Positions 25,177 to 32,236 of a DNA stretch of 34,726 bases are shown one piece after another (positions within the stretch are counted from its first letter, which is position 1; each line of letters starts with the position of its first letter). This DNA is from JBAYSY01 sp041675885 (GTDB taxonomy: Bacteria > Pseudomonadota > Alphaproteobacteria > Rhodobacterales > Rhodobacteraceae): assembly GCA_041675885.1 (NCBI GenBank), contig JBAYSY010000033.1:1-34726 (forward strand), written 5' to 3'. The position numbers and the translations under genes are program-made. The notes beneath the pieces were generated by a model. That model did no database searches. It was not told the origin of the DNA and saw nothing but the letters and a program-made list of their open reading frames with translations.

Positions 25177-26136
25177 TCATCCCCCGATCCGGCGCGGGCT
25201 TTCGCGGCCGAGGTGGCAGATCGCCTCGCCCGGGGCGGCAGCCGGGTTCGGAAAGACGATGAAGCCGCCCTCCGCGACCGCAACCGGGGCGCCGTCGGCG
25301 CGGCGGGCCACCACCGCGCCCGGCGGGACCGGATCGGCGTTGCGCCAGTCGCCGTCCAGCCGGTCGCCCGCCGCTTCGCAGATCACCGGGCGGGTGAGTT
25401 CGATCACCCGTTTCGCCGGGGCGGCGGGGGCGGGGCCGGGTGCGATCCCCATATGCGCCAGAACCGCCCGGATCGCCCGCGATGCGACGCCCACCGCCGC
25501 CGGGTCGTCGTGGCGGCCGCATTCCAGCGTCGCGCCGTAGCCGCCCGCGAAACGCATGAATTCGGTGGTGCCGAAGCCCTCGGTCGGCGACAGGGGCGGC
25601 AGGCCGAGCCGGGTGCGCGCCGCGATCAGCTGCGCGTGAATCCCGAGCCAGCCATGGATCAGCACCCCGACCCCGAGGCAGGCGGCGAAAGCGGCCTCGG
25701 CCCCTGCATGGGCGAAGGGTTCCAGCGGTCCGGCGTTGTCTTCGGGACCGAAGAAGGCGAAGGGCGGGCCCTCGCCCTTGAAGGAATGGATGTCCAGGAG
25801 CGCGTCATGGGCCCGGATCAGCGGGATCAGCCGGTTGCCGATCCGGTCCTCGAAATCGCGCGGCAGGGGTTTCTCGTGCAGGTCGCGGTTGAGGTTGCGA
25901 TCCCCCTCGCGGCTGTTCCGGTTGAAGGCCAGCGGGTTGGCGACGGGAACGAAGGTCACCGAACCGCGTTCGATCAGGGTATCGCCCGACCGGATCGCCG
26001 CCACCGCCGCGTGGATCGCCTGCGGCCCGCAGGTCTCGTTGCCATGGACCGCGCCGAGGATCAAAAGTCGCGGCCCCGGCATGAGCCCGTCGAAACGCAG
26101 GCTTTCGAGATGTTCCGGTATCGGGTCATTCGGCAT
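25177..26136 (-). CDS. aspartoacylase/succinylglutamate desuccinylase family metallohydrolase
   Basis: This 319-residue zinc enzyme belongs to the AstE/AspA (M14-like) family that removes acyl groups from N-acyl amino acids. Zinc ligands H31 and E34 (GAVHGNE) and H117 (LLDIHS) and catalytic E205 (ATLECGRHDD) are present; NLNRDL (residues 81-86) supplies the substrate Asn/Arg. The C-terminal 90 residues form the usual beta domain. GGGAGG precedes the ATG. It is the last gene of the minus-strand peptide module, 216 bp after the second ATPase gene, with a copy of the long repeat in the gap. A role in trimming the imported compound is my inference. Confidence 0.87.
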   Translation of the reverse strand: MPNDPIPEHLESLRFDGLMPGPRLLILGAVHGNETCGPQAIHAAVAAIRSGDTLIERGSVTFVPVANPLAFNRNSREGDRNLNRDLHEKPLPRDFEDRIGNRLIPLIRAHDALLDIHSFKGEGPPFAFFGPEDNAGPLEPFAHAGAEAAFAACLGVGVLIHGWLGIHAQLIAARTRLGLPPLSPTEGFGTTEFMRFAGGYGATLECGRHDDPAAVGVASRAIRAVLAHMGIAPGPAPAAPAKRVIELTRPVICEAAGDRLDGDWRNADPVPPGAVVARRADGAPVAVAEGGFIVFPNPAAAPGEAICHLGRESPRRIGG

Positions 26137-26178
26137 GGGCGCCTCCCGTGGATGTGGTTGGGCCGTGTTGATCGGCCT

Positions 26179-26293
26179 TGCAACAAAGGGCAGCGGCCGA
26201 CCGCGGGTGGCCGCTGCAACGCCTGTGGTCTGGCAGTTTATGGTGCCGGATACCCCGACGTATGTGCATGTCGGAACGTTGCAATAGGGGCCG
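26179..26293. repeat. long intergenic repeat, copy A
   Basis: About 115 bp here align without large gaps to 31927-32043. Shared blocks include GGCAGCGG, CCGCTGCAACG, TGGCAGTT, ATGGTGC and GTGCATGTCG; by eye about 70-75% identical. On the minus strand GCAGCGGCC pairs with GGCCGCTGC (9 bp, 10-base loop) and is followed by CCTTTGTTGC, so this copy could act as terminator between the ATPase gene and the hydrolase gene. One-base indels between copies argue against coding. Confidence 0.75.
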
Positions 26294-26352
26294 GGCGAAG
26301 GGGGAAGGTGCGGTTTGTTGCACTTCGGTCTTCTCCAGGGCGCATTTGGGGC

Positions 26353-27384
26353 TCACTCCGCTTCAGACACCCCCGCCGCAGGCCGGGCCAGTTCCCCGGC
26401 CCGCAGGCAGCGCACCAGATGCCCGCCCGCCACCGGCTCCAGTTCCGGCGCCGGCTCCACCTTGCAGAAGTCGCGCGCCTCGGGGCAGCGGGGGTGAAAG
26501 CGGCAACCTGGGGGCGGCGACAGCGGGTTGGGGATCTCGCCCGAGATCCGCATTCCCAGCCCCTTGCCGAACGGGTCCGGAATCGCGTCGATCAGCGCGC
26601 GGGTATAGGGGTGGCGCGGCGCGGTGAAGATGCGCTCCCACGGGCCGGTCTCGACGATACGGCCCAGATACATCACCGCCACCCGGTCGGACATGTGCTC
26701 GACCACGCCGAGGTCGTGGCTGATCATGATGTAGGACAGCCCCATGGTTTCCTTGAGTTCCAGCAGCAGGTTGATGATCTGCGCCCGGATCGACACGTCC
26801 AGCGCCGAGACGGGTTCATCGAGCACGATGATCCGGGGTTCGAGGATCAGCGCGCGGGCGATGCCGATCCGCTGGCGCTGGCCGCCGGAAAACTCATGCG
26901 GGTAGCGCGCCGCCTGCTCGGGGCGCAGGCCTACGTGGCGCATCACCGCGGCGATGCGGTCGTCGATCTCGGATTTCGCCGTGATCCCGTGCAGCTTCAA
27001 GGGCGCTTCCAGCGTGCGGCGCACCGACTGGCGCGGGTTGAGCGAGGAGTAAGGATCCTGGAACACCATCTGCGCGGCGCGGGCGCGTTCGCGCCGGTCG
27101 GTGCCGCGGGCCGAGACGTCGCGGCCGTCGAGCAGGATGCGCCCCCGGGTCGGCGCCTGGAGCCCGAGGATCGCGAGCGCCAGCGTGGACTTGCCGCAGC
27201 CCGATTCGCCCACCAGTCCGAGGCACTCGCCCGCGCGCAGTTCCATATCGACGCCATCGACGGCATGGACGGTCTGGACCCCGAAGGACAGGAAGCCGCC
27301 GATGGGGAAGTGAACCGCAAGGTCTTCGATCTTCAGGACCGGCTCGGCGGTGGCGGCGGCGGTGGGGGGGGCAAGATCAAGCAT
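26353..27384 (-). CDS. peptide ABC transporter ATPase, DppF type
   Basis: This 343-residue ATPase of the oligopeptide family has Walker A GESGCGKST, Q-loop region QDPYSSLNPRQS, signature SGGQRQRIGIARAL, Walker B IIVLDEPVSALDVS and the C-terminal oligopeptide-transporter extension with its Cys cluster (PPGCRFHPRCPEARDFC), a probable Fe-S site in this family. The Q-loop phrase SSLNPR is the DppF/OppF form. Its start overlaps the end of the preceding ATPase gene by 8 bp. A Pro/Ala-rich N terminus is encoded by a GC-only stretch. Confidence 0.92.
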   Translation of the reverse strand: MLDLAPPTAAATAEPVLKIEDLAVHFPIGGFLSFGVQTVHAVDGVDMELRAGECLGLVGESGCGKSTLALAILGLQAPTRGRILLDGRDVSARGTDRRERARAAQMVFQDPYSSLNPRQSVRRTLEAPLKLHGITAKSEIDDRIAAVMRHVGLRPEQAARYPHEFSGGQRQRIGIARALILEPRIIVLDEPVSALDVSIRAQIINLLLELKETMGLSYIMISHDLGVVEHMSDRVAVMYLGRIVETGPWERIFTAPRHPYTRALIDAIPDPFGKGLGMRISGEIPNPLSPPPGCRFHPRCPEARDFCKVEPAPELEPVAGGHLVRCLRAGELARPAAGVSEAE

Positions 27385-28357
27385 GGTGGTGGCACCTCAC
27401 GCGGCCGCCCTGCGGCAGGGATGTCTCGGGCGGGTCTTCGGCGATGCAGATATCGGTCCGCGCGGCGCAGCGCGGGTTGAAGCGGCAGCCGGTGGGGAAA
27501 TCGGTGACGGCGGGCACCACCCCCTCGATCTCCTGCAACCGCTGGCGGCCGTGGCGGGCGCGGGCACCGAGCAGCGGCAGCGAGGCCACCAGCCCGGCGG
27601 TATAGGGATGCGAGGGGGCGCGGAAGATCTCGTCCGCCGCGCGTTCCTCGACCAGCCGCCCGGCATACATCACCCCCACCCGGCCGCACATGTTGGCGAT
27701 CAGACCGAGGTCGTGGCTGATCATCAGCACCGCGGTGCCGATGTCGGCGGAAAGGTCGCGGATCAGTTCGAGGATCTCGGCCTGCACCGTCACGTCGAGC
27801 GCGGTGGTGGGCTCGTCCGCCAGCAGAAGGTCCGGCCCGCAGGCCAGCGCGATGGCAATCATCACCCGCTGGCGCATGCCGCCCGAAAGCTGGTGCGGAT
27901 AGTCCTTCACCCGGCGGTCGGGTGCGGGGACGCGGACCTTGGCCAGCGCCTCGATGGCGTGCTTTTCGGCCTCTTTCCATGTCGCGCCCTTGTGCAGGAC
28001 GAACATCTCGGCGATCTGGCGGCCCACCGGCGACAGCGGGTTGAGCGCGGTCATCGGTTCCTGAAAGATCATCGAGATCGAGTTGCCGCGCAGCCTGCGG
28101 ATCACCCCGGCCCGTGCCGCCTGGATCTCCTGCCCCTTGAAGCGGATCGTGCCGCCGCCGATGTAGAGCGGCGGGCGCAGCAGCCCGATCAGCGCCAGCG
28201 CCGTGATGCTCTTGCCGCAGCCGGATTCGCCCACCAGCCCGTAGGTCTCGCCCCGGCGGATCGCGAAGGAGACCTCCTTGACCGCGGGGTAGCGGCGGTC
28301 CTCGACCTTGAGGTCGATGCCGAGGTTCTCGACCTCCAGAAGGGACTCGCCGCTCAT
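27377..28357 (-). CDS. peptide ABC transporter ATPase, DppD type
   Basis: This 326-residue ATPase has Walker A GESGCGKSITALALIGLL, Q-loop phrase QEPMTALNPLSPVGRQ (the DppD/OppD form), signature SGGMRQRVMIAIAL, Walker B LLLADEPTTALDV and the C-terminal Cys cluster PTGCRFNPRCAARTDIC. I start it at 28357 (MSGESLLEVENLG), where ATG overlaps the upstream permease stop as ATGA; the longer frame upstream is out-of-frame permease DNA. It would act as a heterodimer with the neighbouring DppF-type ATPase. Confidence 0.92.
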   Translation of the reverse strand: MSGESLLEVENLGIDLKVEDRRYPAVKEVSFAIRRGETYGLVGESGCGKSITALALIGLLRPPLYIGGGTIRFKGQEIQAARAGVIRRLRGNSISMIFQEPMTALNPLSPVGRQIAEMFVLHKGATWKEAEKHAIEALAKVRVPAPDRRVKDYPHQLSGGMRQRVMIAIALACGPDLLLADEPTTALDVTVQAEILELIRDLSADIGTAVLMISHDLGLIANMCGRVGVMYAGRLVEERAADEIFRAPSHPYTAGLVASLPLLGARARHGRQRLQEIEGVVPAVTDFPTGCRFNPRCAARTDICIAEDPPETSLPQGGRVRCHHHA

Positions 28358-29175
28358 GCCGTGCGCGCCTTCGACTGCGGGTCGAGGATGTCGCGCAGCC
28401 CGTCGCCCAGGAGGTTGAGCGCCAGCACGGTGATGAAGATCGCGAGGCCGGGGAAGATCGAGATCCAGGGCGCGGTGGTGATCTGGTCGCGCGCGTCCGA
28501 GAGCATGCTGCCCCAGCTCGGATAGGGCGGGCGGATGCCGAGACCGAGGAACGACAGCGCGGCCTCGGCCAGAACCGCGCCGCCCATGCCCAGCGTGCCG
28601 ATGACGATGATCGGCCCGAGGATGTTGGGCAATATCTGGGTGAACATGATCCGCGCATCGCCGTAGCCGAGGATCTTCGCGGCCTGCACATAGCCCTGCG
28701 ACTTGAGCGAAAGCGTCGAGGCCCGCGACAGGCGGCAGGTATAGGACCAGTTGGTAAGGCCCAGCGCGATCAAGAGGCTGGTGATGCCGGGGCTGAGGAT
28801 CGCCATGATCGCCAGCGCGAAGATCAGCGACGGGATCGCCAGCATCATGTTGGTCAGGCCGTTCACGAAATCGTCCCACCAGCCGCCCCAGTATCCGGCC
28901 GAAACCCCCAGCGCCACGCCGATCACCGTGTTGATGAGCTGCGAGACGATGCCGACGGTCAGCGAGATGCGCGCGCCGTAAAGCACCCGGCTGTAGATGT
29001 CGCGGCCCTGCGCATCGGTGCCGAACCAGAATTCTTCCCCCGGCGGCAGTTCGGCGTTCATCAGGTTGGCGTCCAGCACCGGGTCGGTATGCGCGAGCCA
29101 GGGCGCGAACACCCCGGCGATCACCACGGCCACGAACAGCACGCCGCCAAGCCAGAGATTGACACGAAGCCCCAT
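28354..29175 (-). CDS. peptide ABC transporter permease, DppC type
   Basis: This 273-residue permease has the DppC/OppC hallmarks: an N-terminal helix (LWLGGVLFVAVVIAGVFAPWLA), the HTDP and FGTDAQGRDIYSRVLYGARISL region, the EAA-like loop AAKILGYGDARIMFTQILPNIL, and the C-terminal LALNLLGDGLRDILDPQ. I start it at 29175, where AAGGGGGCGGG precedes ATG. It follows the DppB-type permease by 10 bp and overlaps the next ATPase gene by 4 bp. Confidence 0.92.
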   Translation of the reverse strand: MGLRVNLWLGGVLFVAVVIAGVFAPWLAHTDPVLDANLMNAELPPGEEFWFGTDAQGRDIYSRVLYGARISLTVGIVSQLINTVIGVALGVSAGYWGGWWDDFVNGLTNMMLAIPSLIFALAIMAILSPGITSLLIALGLTNWSYTCRLSRASTLSLKSQGYVQAAKILGYGDARIMFTQILPNILGPIIVIGTLGMGGAVLAEAALSFLGLGIRPPYPSWGSMLSDARDQITTAPWISIFPGLAIFITVLALNLLGDGLRDILDPQSKARTA

Positions 29176-29185
29176 CCCGCCCCCT

Positions 29186-30121
29186 TCAGGTATATTTGAT
29201 CCGCGGGTCGATGATGGCGCAAAGCACATCGACCAGCAGGTTGACGACAAGGAAGAACAGCACGATCGCCAGGATGCAGCCCTGCACCACCGGAATGTCG
29301 CGCAGGCTGACGCTATCGACCAGAAGCGAGCCGAGGCCGGGCCAGGCGAACAGCTTTTCCACCACCACGGCCTGGCCGATCACCGAACCGAATTGCAGGC
29401 CCACCGTGGTCAGCACGATCACCATGGCGTTGCGGGTCAGGTGCCAGCGGATCACCCTGGCCTCGCTCATGCCCTTGGAGCGCGCGGTGCGGACGAAATC
29501 GGCATTCATGATATCCAGCACGGCGGCGCGGGTGGTCCGCGCCAAGAGCGCCAGCGGCGAGACCCCGAGCGCGACTGCGGGCAATATCAAATGCCGCAAG
29601 CCCCCGTCGCCATAGCCGAAACTGGGCAGCCAGCCGAGGTGCAGCGCAAAAAGATACATCAGCAGAAGGCCGAGCCAGAACTTCGGCAGCGACAGGCCCG
29701 AGACCGCAAGCACCATCGAACCCATGTCGATGATGCTGCCGGGCTTCATCGCCGCGACGAAGCCGAGCGGCACGCCGACCACGATGGCAAACAACATCGC
29801 GGCAAAGGAAAGTTGCAGGCTGGGCCACATGCGTTCGTAGATCACCTGCGACACCGGCTGGCGCGAACGGAAGGAATGGCCCAGATCGAACTGCACCAGT
29901 TGCCAGACATATTTGGCGAAACGGATATGCACCGGATCGTCGAGGCCGAATTCGCGGTTCATCCGCTCGATCACCTCGGCGTCGAGCAGCCCCCGGCCGT
30001 CGTCGCCCATGCTGGAGGCGAAGGTGCCGGGAATGACGCTGAACATCACGAAGATGAGCAGCGCGACCGCAAGCAGGATGGGAATCGTCTGAAGCAGACG
30101 GCGGATGATATAGGAAAGCAT
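29186..30121 (-). CDS. peptide ABC transporter permease, DppB type
   Basis: This 311-residue permease begins MLSYIIRRLLQTIPILLAV, the family N terminus, and carries the large periplasmic loop between the first two helices (ERMNREFGLDDPVHIRFAKY), RSRQPVSQVI, the EAA-like TARSKGMSEARVIRWHLTRNAM, and the closing LVDVLCAIIDPRIKY. GAGGGGGC precedes the ATG. A strong hairpin lies in the 72-bp gap between the binding-protein gene and this one. Confidence 0.92.
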   Translation of the reverse strand: MLSYIIRRLLQTIPILLAVALLIFVMFSVIPGTFASSMGDDGRGLLDAEVIERMNREFGLDDPVHIRFAKYVWQLVQFDLGHSFRSRQPVSQVIYERMWPSLQLSFAAMLFAIVVGVPLGFVAAMKPGSIIDMGSMVLAVSGLSLPKFWLGLLLMYLFALHLGWLPSFGYGDGGLRHLILPAVALGVSPLALLARTTRAAVLDIMNADFVRTARSKGMSEARVIRWHLTRNAMVIVLTTVGLQFGSVIGQAVVVEKLFAWPGLGSLLVDSVSLRDIPVVQGCILAIVLFFLVVNLLVDVLCAIIDPRIKYT

Positions 30122-30137
30122 GGGCGGCCCCCTCGCA

Positions 30138-30167
30138 CCCTCCCCGCGCGCGCTGGCGCGGGAAGGG
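30138..30167 (-). promoter_or_regulatory. hairpin between SBP and permease genes of the peptide transporter
   Basis: CCCTCCCCGCGC (30138-30149) folds with GCGCGGGAAGGG (30156-30167): 12 bp including one G-U in the minus-strand RNA, with a 6-base loop. No T-run follows. It occupies the same position, between binding protein and first permease, as the hairpin in the ugp operon and probably has the same role in keeping binding-protein mRNA in excess. Confidence 0.6.
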
Positions 30168-30193
30168 ATCGGTCAAGGGTTTCGGTCAGGGCG

Positions 30194-31780
30194 TCAGTTG
30201 GCCGCCGGCGAGGTCTCGTCGATCCAGATGTCCTCGTAATACTGGATCGCCAGTTCGGTGGCGTTGGGCTGAATCCCGTGGACCCAGGGCTGATAGGCCA
30301 TCACCGCCTTGTTGTAGTTGAAGAACCACACCACGGCGTCATCGTAAAGCATCCGGTTGGCCTGTTTCAGCAGGTCGATCCGCTCGTCGGTGTCGGCGGT
30401 GGCGCCGGCGGCGTCGAGCAGGGCGTCGAACTCGGGGTTGTTGTACTGCACGTAGTTGCAGGCGCTTTGCGGCGTGCTGGAGTGATAGCATTTCAGCGTC
30501 TGGAGCGGGTCCGGGCCGCTGGTGTTCGACCAGATATAGGCCTGGAAGTCACCCGCGCGCACCACTTCGGACAGCACCGCGCCCTCGACCGGGACGATGT
30601 TCACCTCGATGCCGACCTGTGCCAGCATCGGCAGCACGGCCTCGACGATGGCGATGCCCCAGCTTTCGTTCGCGGTCGCCGTCCATTCGAAGCTGAACCC
30701 GTCCGGGTAGCCCGCCTCGGCCAGCAGTTCCCGCGCCCGGTCCTGATCGAAGGCATAGGGTTCCAGATCGTCGTCATAGGCGGGCGAGCCGATCGGCAGC
30801 CAGCTTGTGGCCCGGAACGCCTTGTTGCGGACCAGCCGTTCGATGATCAGGTCGGAATTGATGGCGTGGTTGATCGCCTGCCGCACCCGCGGGTCCGAGA
30901 AGGGCTCGAAATTCGGGTTCATGCCCATGTTGCGGGTGAAGATCTCGGCGACCTCCAGCAGGTTGTCGGCCAGCGCCGCCTCGTTCTGATAGGCGACATA
31001 CTGCACCGGACCCAGCACCGAGACGTCGATCTCCCCGTTGCGGAAGGCCACGTCACGGGCCGCGGCTTCGCCCATGATCAGGATCTCGATCCGGTCGGTA
31101 TAGGGCTTGCCCTCCTTGTAGAACTGTTCCCACCGTTCACCCACAAGGCGCGAGCCGGGGATGTATTCCACGAACCTGTATGGCCCGAGGCCCACCGGCG
31201 CGGTGTCGAAATTCGGGATCTCCGCCATGTCGGCGGGATAGATCGAGGTATTGCCGTGATAGAACGAGAAACCGGGGTCGAGCCGGTCAACCAGCACCAT
31301 CTCGATGGTGAAGTCGTCGATCTTGCGCAGGCCGGAGATTTCCTCGGCCTCGCCCCGTTCCACCGCGACGGCGCCTTCGATCAGCCGCACATGCCGTGCG
31401 GGCGGGTATGCCTGCGCGCCGTCCATGATCCGGGTGAAGGTGAAGATCACGTCATCGGCGGTCATCTGGCGGCCGTGGTGGAAGTATGCGTCCTGTCGCA
31501 GTTTCATCGTATAGGTCACGCCGTCATCCGCGACGGTGACTTCCTCGATCAGTTCGGGCACGGGTTCGTTCGCGGCGGAATCCCAGTTGTAAAGCGTGCG
31601 GTGCAGCGCCTTCGACCAGATGTCGTCCTGGATACGGTTCGTGCTGTGGACATCGAGACTGGCAAAGCTCGACCCGTAGGGGGCGGTGAAGCGCAGCGTG
31701 CCGCCCTGGCGCGGCTCCTGCGCCGCCACGGCGAAGGCCGCGAGCGACATGGCCGCGGCGAGTGTCAGCTTTCTGATCAT
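30194..31780 (-). CDS. peptide/opine-type ABC transporter substrate-binding protein (SBP family 5)
   Basis: This 528-residue periplasmic protein is a family 5 solute-binding protein (DppA/OppA type). A signal peptide MIRKLTLAAAMSLAAFAVAA is cut before QEPRQGG. The mature part contains the family phrases QGGTLRFTAPYG, YTMKLRQDAYFHHGRQMTADDVIFTF, RQAINHAINSDLIIERLV and FDQDRARELLAEAGYPDGF. The binding loops cannot be read for substrate. AGGAG precedes the ATG. It is the first gene of the five-gene transporter set and lies 456 bp after the amidohydrolase. Confidence 0.92.
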   Translation of the reverse strand: MIRKLTLAAAMSLAAFAVAAQEPRQGGTLRFTAPYGSSFASLDVHSTNRIQDDIWSKALHRTLYNWDSAANEPVPELIEEVTVADDGVTYTMKLRQDAYFHHGRQMTADDVIFTFTRIMDGAQAYPPARHVRLIEGAVAVERGEAEEISGLRKIDDFTIEMVLVDRLDPGFSFYHGNTSIYPADMAEIPNFDTAPVGLGPYRFVEYIPGSRLVGERWEQFYKEGKPYTDRIEILIMGEAAARDVAFRNGEIDVSVLGPVQYVAYQNEAALADNLLEVAEIFTRNMGMNPNFEPFSDPRVRQAINHAINSDLIIERLVRNKAFRATSWLPIGSPAYDDDLEPYAFDQDRARELLAEAGYPDGFSFEWTATANESWGIAIVEAVLPMLAQVGIEVNIVPVEGAVLSEVVRAGDFQAYIWSNTSGPDPLQTLKCYHSSTPQSACNYVQYNNPEFDALLDAAGATADTDERIDLLKQANRMLYDDAVVWFFNYNKAVMAYQPWVHGIQPNATELAIQYYEDIWIDETSPAAN

Positions 31781-31804
31781 GTGATCCCTCTCCTGTTGAT
31801 CTGC

Positions 31805-31836
31805 CGGGGGTATTTCCCCCGTGTCGGTCGATTTTA
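31805..31836 (-). promoter_or_regulatory. promoter -10 and leader hairpin of the SBP gene
   Basis: TAAAAT on the minus strand (31831-31836) matches five of six -10 bases, and transcription would start near 31824. The transcript would open with the perfect CGGGGG/CCCCCG hairpin, loop AAATA, before the Shine-Dalgarno at about 31786-31790. A 5' stem like this often protects mRNA. No -35 match at 16-18 bp. Confidence 0.4.
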
Positions 31837-31926
31837 TTCGAGCCTAGCCGATTCGTTTCGTTACGTCCTGTTTTTCCAGTAACTGTCTTGCGTGCTGGCT
31901 GGTCTGATTGCCCGGGGCCGAATCCA

Positions 31927-32043
31927 TTGCGGGACAGAGGGCAGCGGTTGACTGCCGGGGGCCGCTGCAACGGTGCTGCCTGGCAGTTCATGGTGCAGGT
32001 GACTCCTCGCTCAGTGCATGTCGAAACATCGCCATAGCGGCCG
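31927..32043. repeat. long intergenic repeat, copy B
   Basis: This is the partner of 26179-26293, in the same orientation. The stem is shorter here: GCAGCGG with CCGCTGC, 7 bp on the minus strand. The central blocks TGGCAGTT-C-ATGGTGC and GTGCATGTCG are conserved. On the plus strand it is followed within 5 bp by a hairpin and CTTTT (32048-32067), so a plus-strand small RNA ending there is possible. Confidence 0.75.
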
Positions 32044-32047
32044 CCGT

Positions 32048-32067
32048 CGTGCCGCAGGCACGCTTTT
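32048..32067 (+). terminator. plus-strand terminator-like hairpin beside repeat copy B
   Basis: CGTGCC and GGCACG pair perfectly around GCA and are followed by CTTTT. The flanking genes are on the opposite strand and no plus-strand gene is seen, so either it is coincidence or it ends an antisense or small RNA passing through repeat B. Confidence 0.4.
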
Positions 32068-32236
32068 GGCGTGACGCGGGCGGTCGACCGCTGCCCGGCG
32101 GCGCTGACGCGCCTTTATTCCGGGCGAAGGTGGTGCGGCAAACTCCCCGCCCCTTGCCGACCGGCACACAAGGCAGACACCGCCCCTGCTTTTCCGGCAG
32201 CTTCCGGGCGGCGGCGCGTCTCAGTCTGCGTATCCC

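Larger units (their letters stand above)
31781..32236 (-). other. 456-bp non-coding region ahead of the binding-protein gene
   Basis: No credible gene. It holds, from the SBP start outward: Shine-Dalgarno; a 6-bp hairpin CGGGGG-TATTT-CCCCCG (31805-31821); a good -10 hexamer TAAAAT on the minus strand (31831-31836) with no clear -35, which would suit an activated promoter; an AT-rich stretch to about 31890; repeat copy B (31927-32043); and a hairpin CGTGCC-GCA-GGCACG followed by CTTTT on the plus strand (32048-32067). The final 170 bp up to the amidohydrolase stop show nothing clear. Confidence 0.55.

Noticed and set aside
26179..26293. Repeat copy A as a remnant coding sequence, since the plus-strand peptides LAVYGAG and LAVHGAG look alike in both copies.
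   Set aside because: One-base indels between copies break every frame, and conservation is as strong at non-coding positions.
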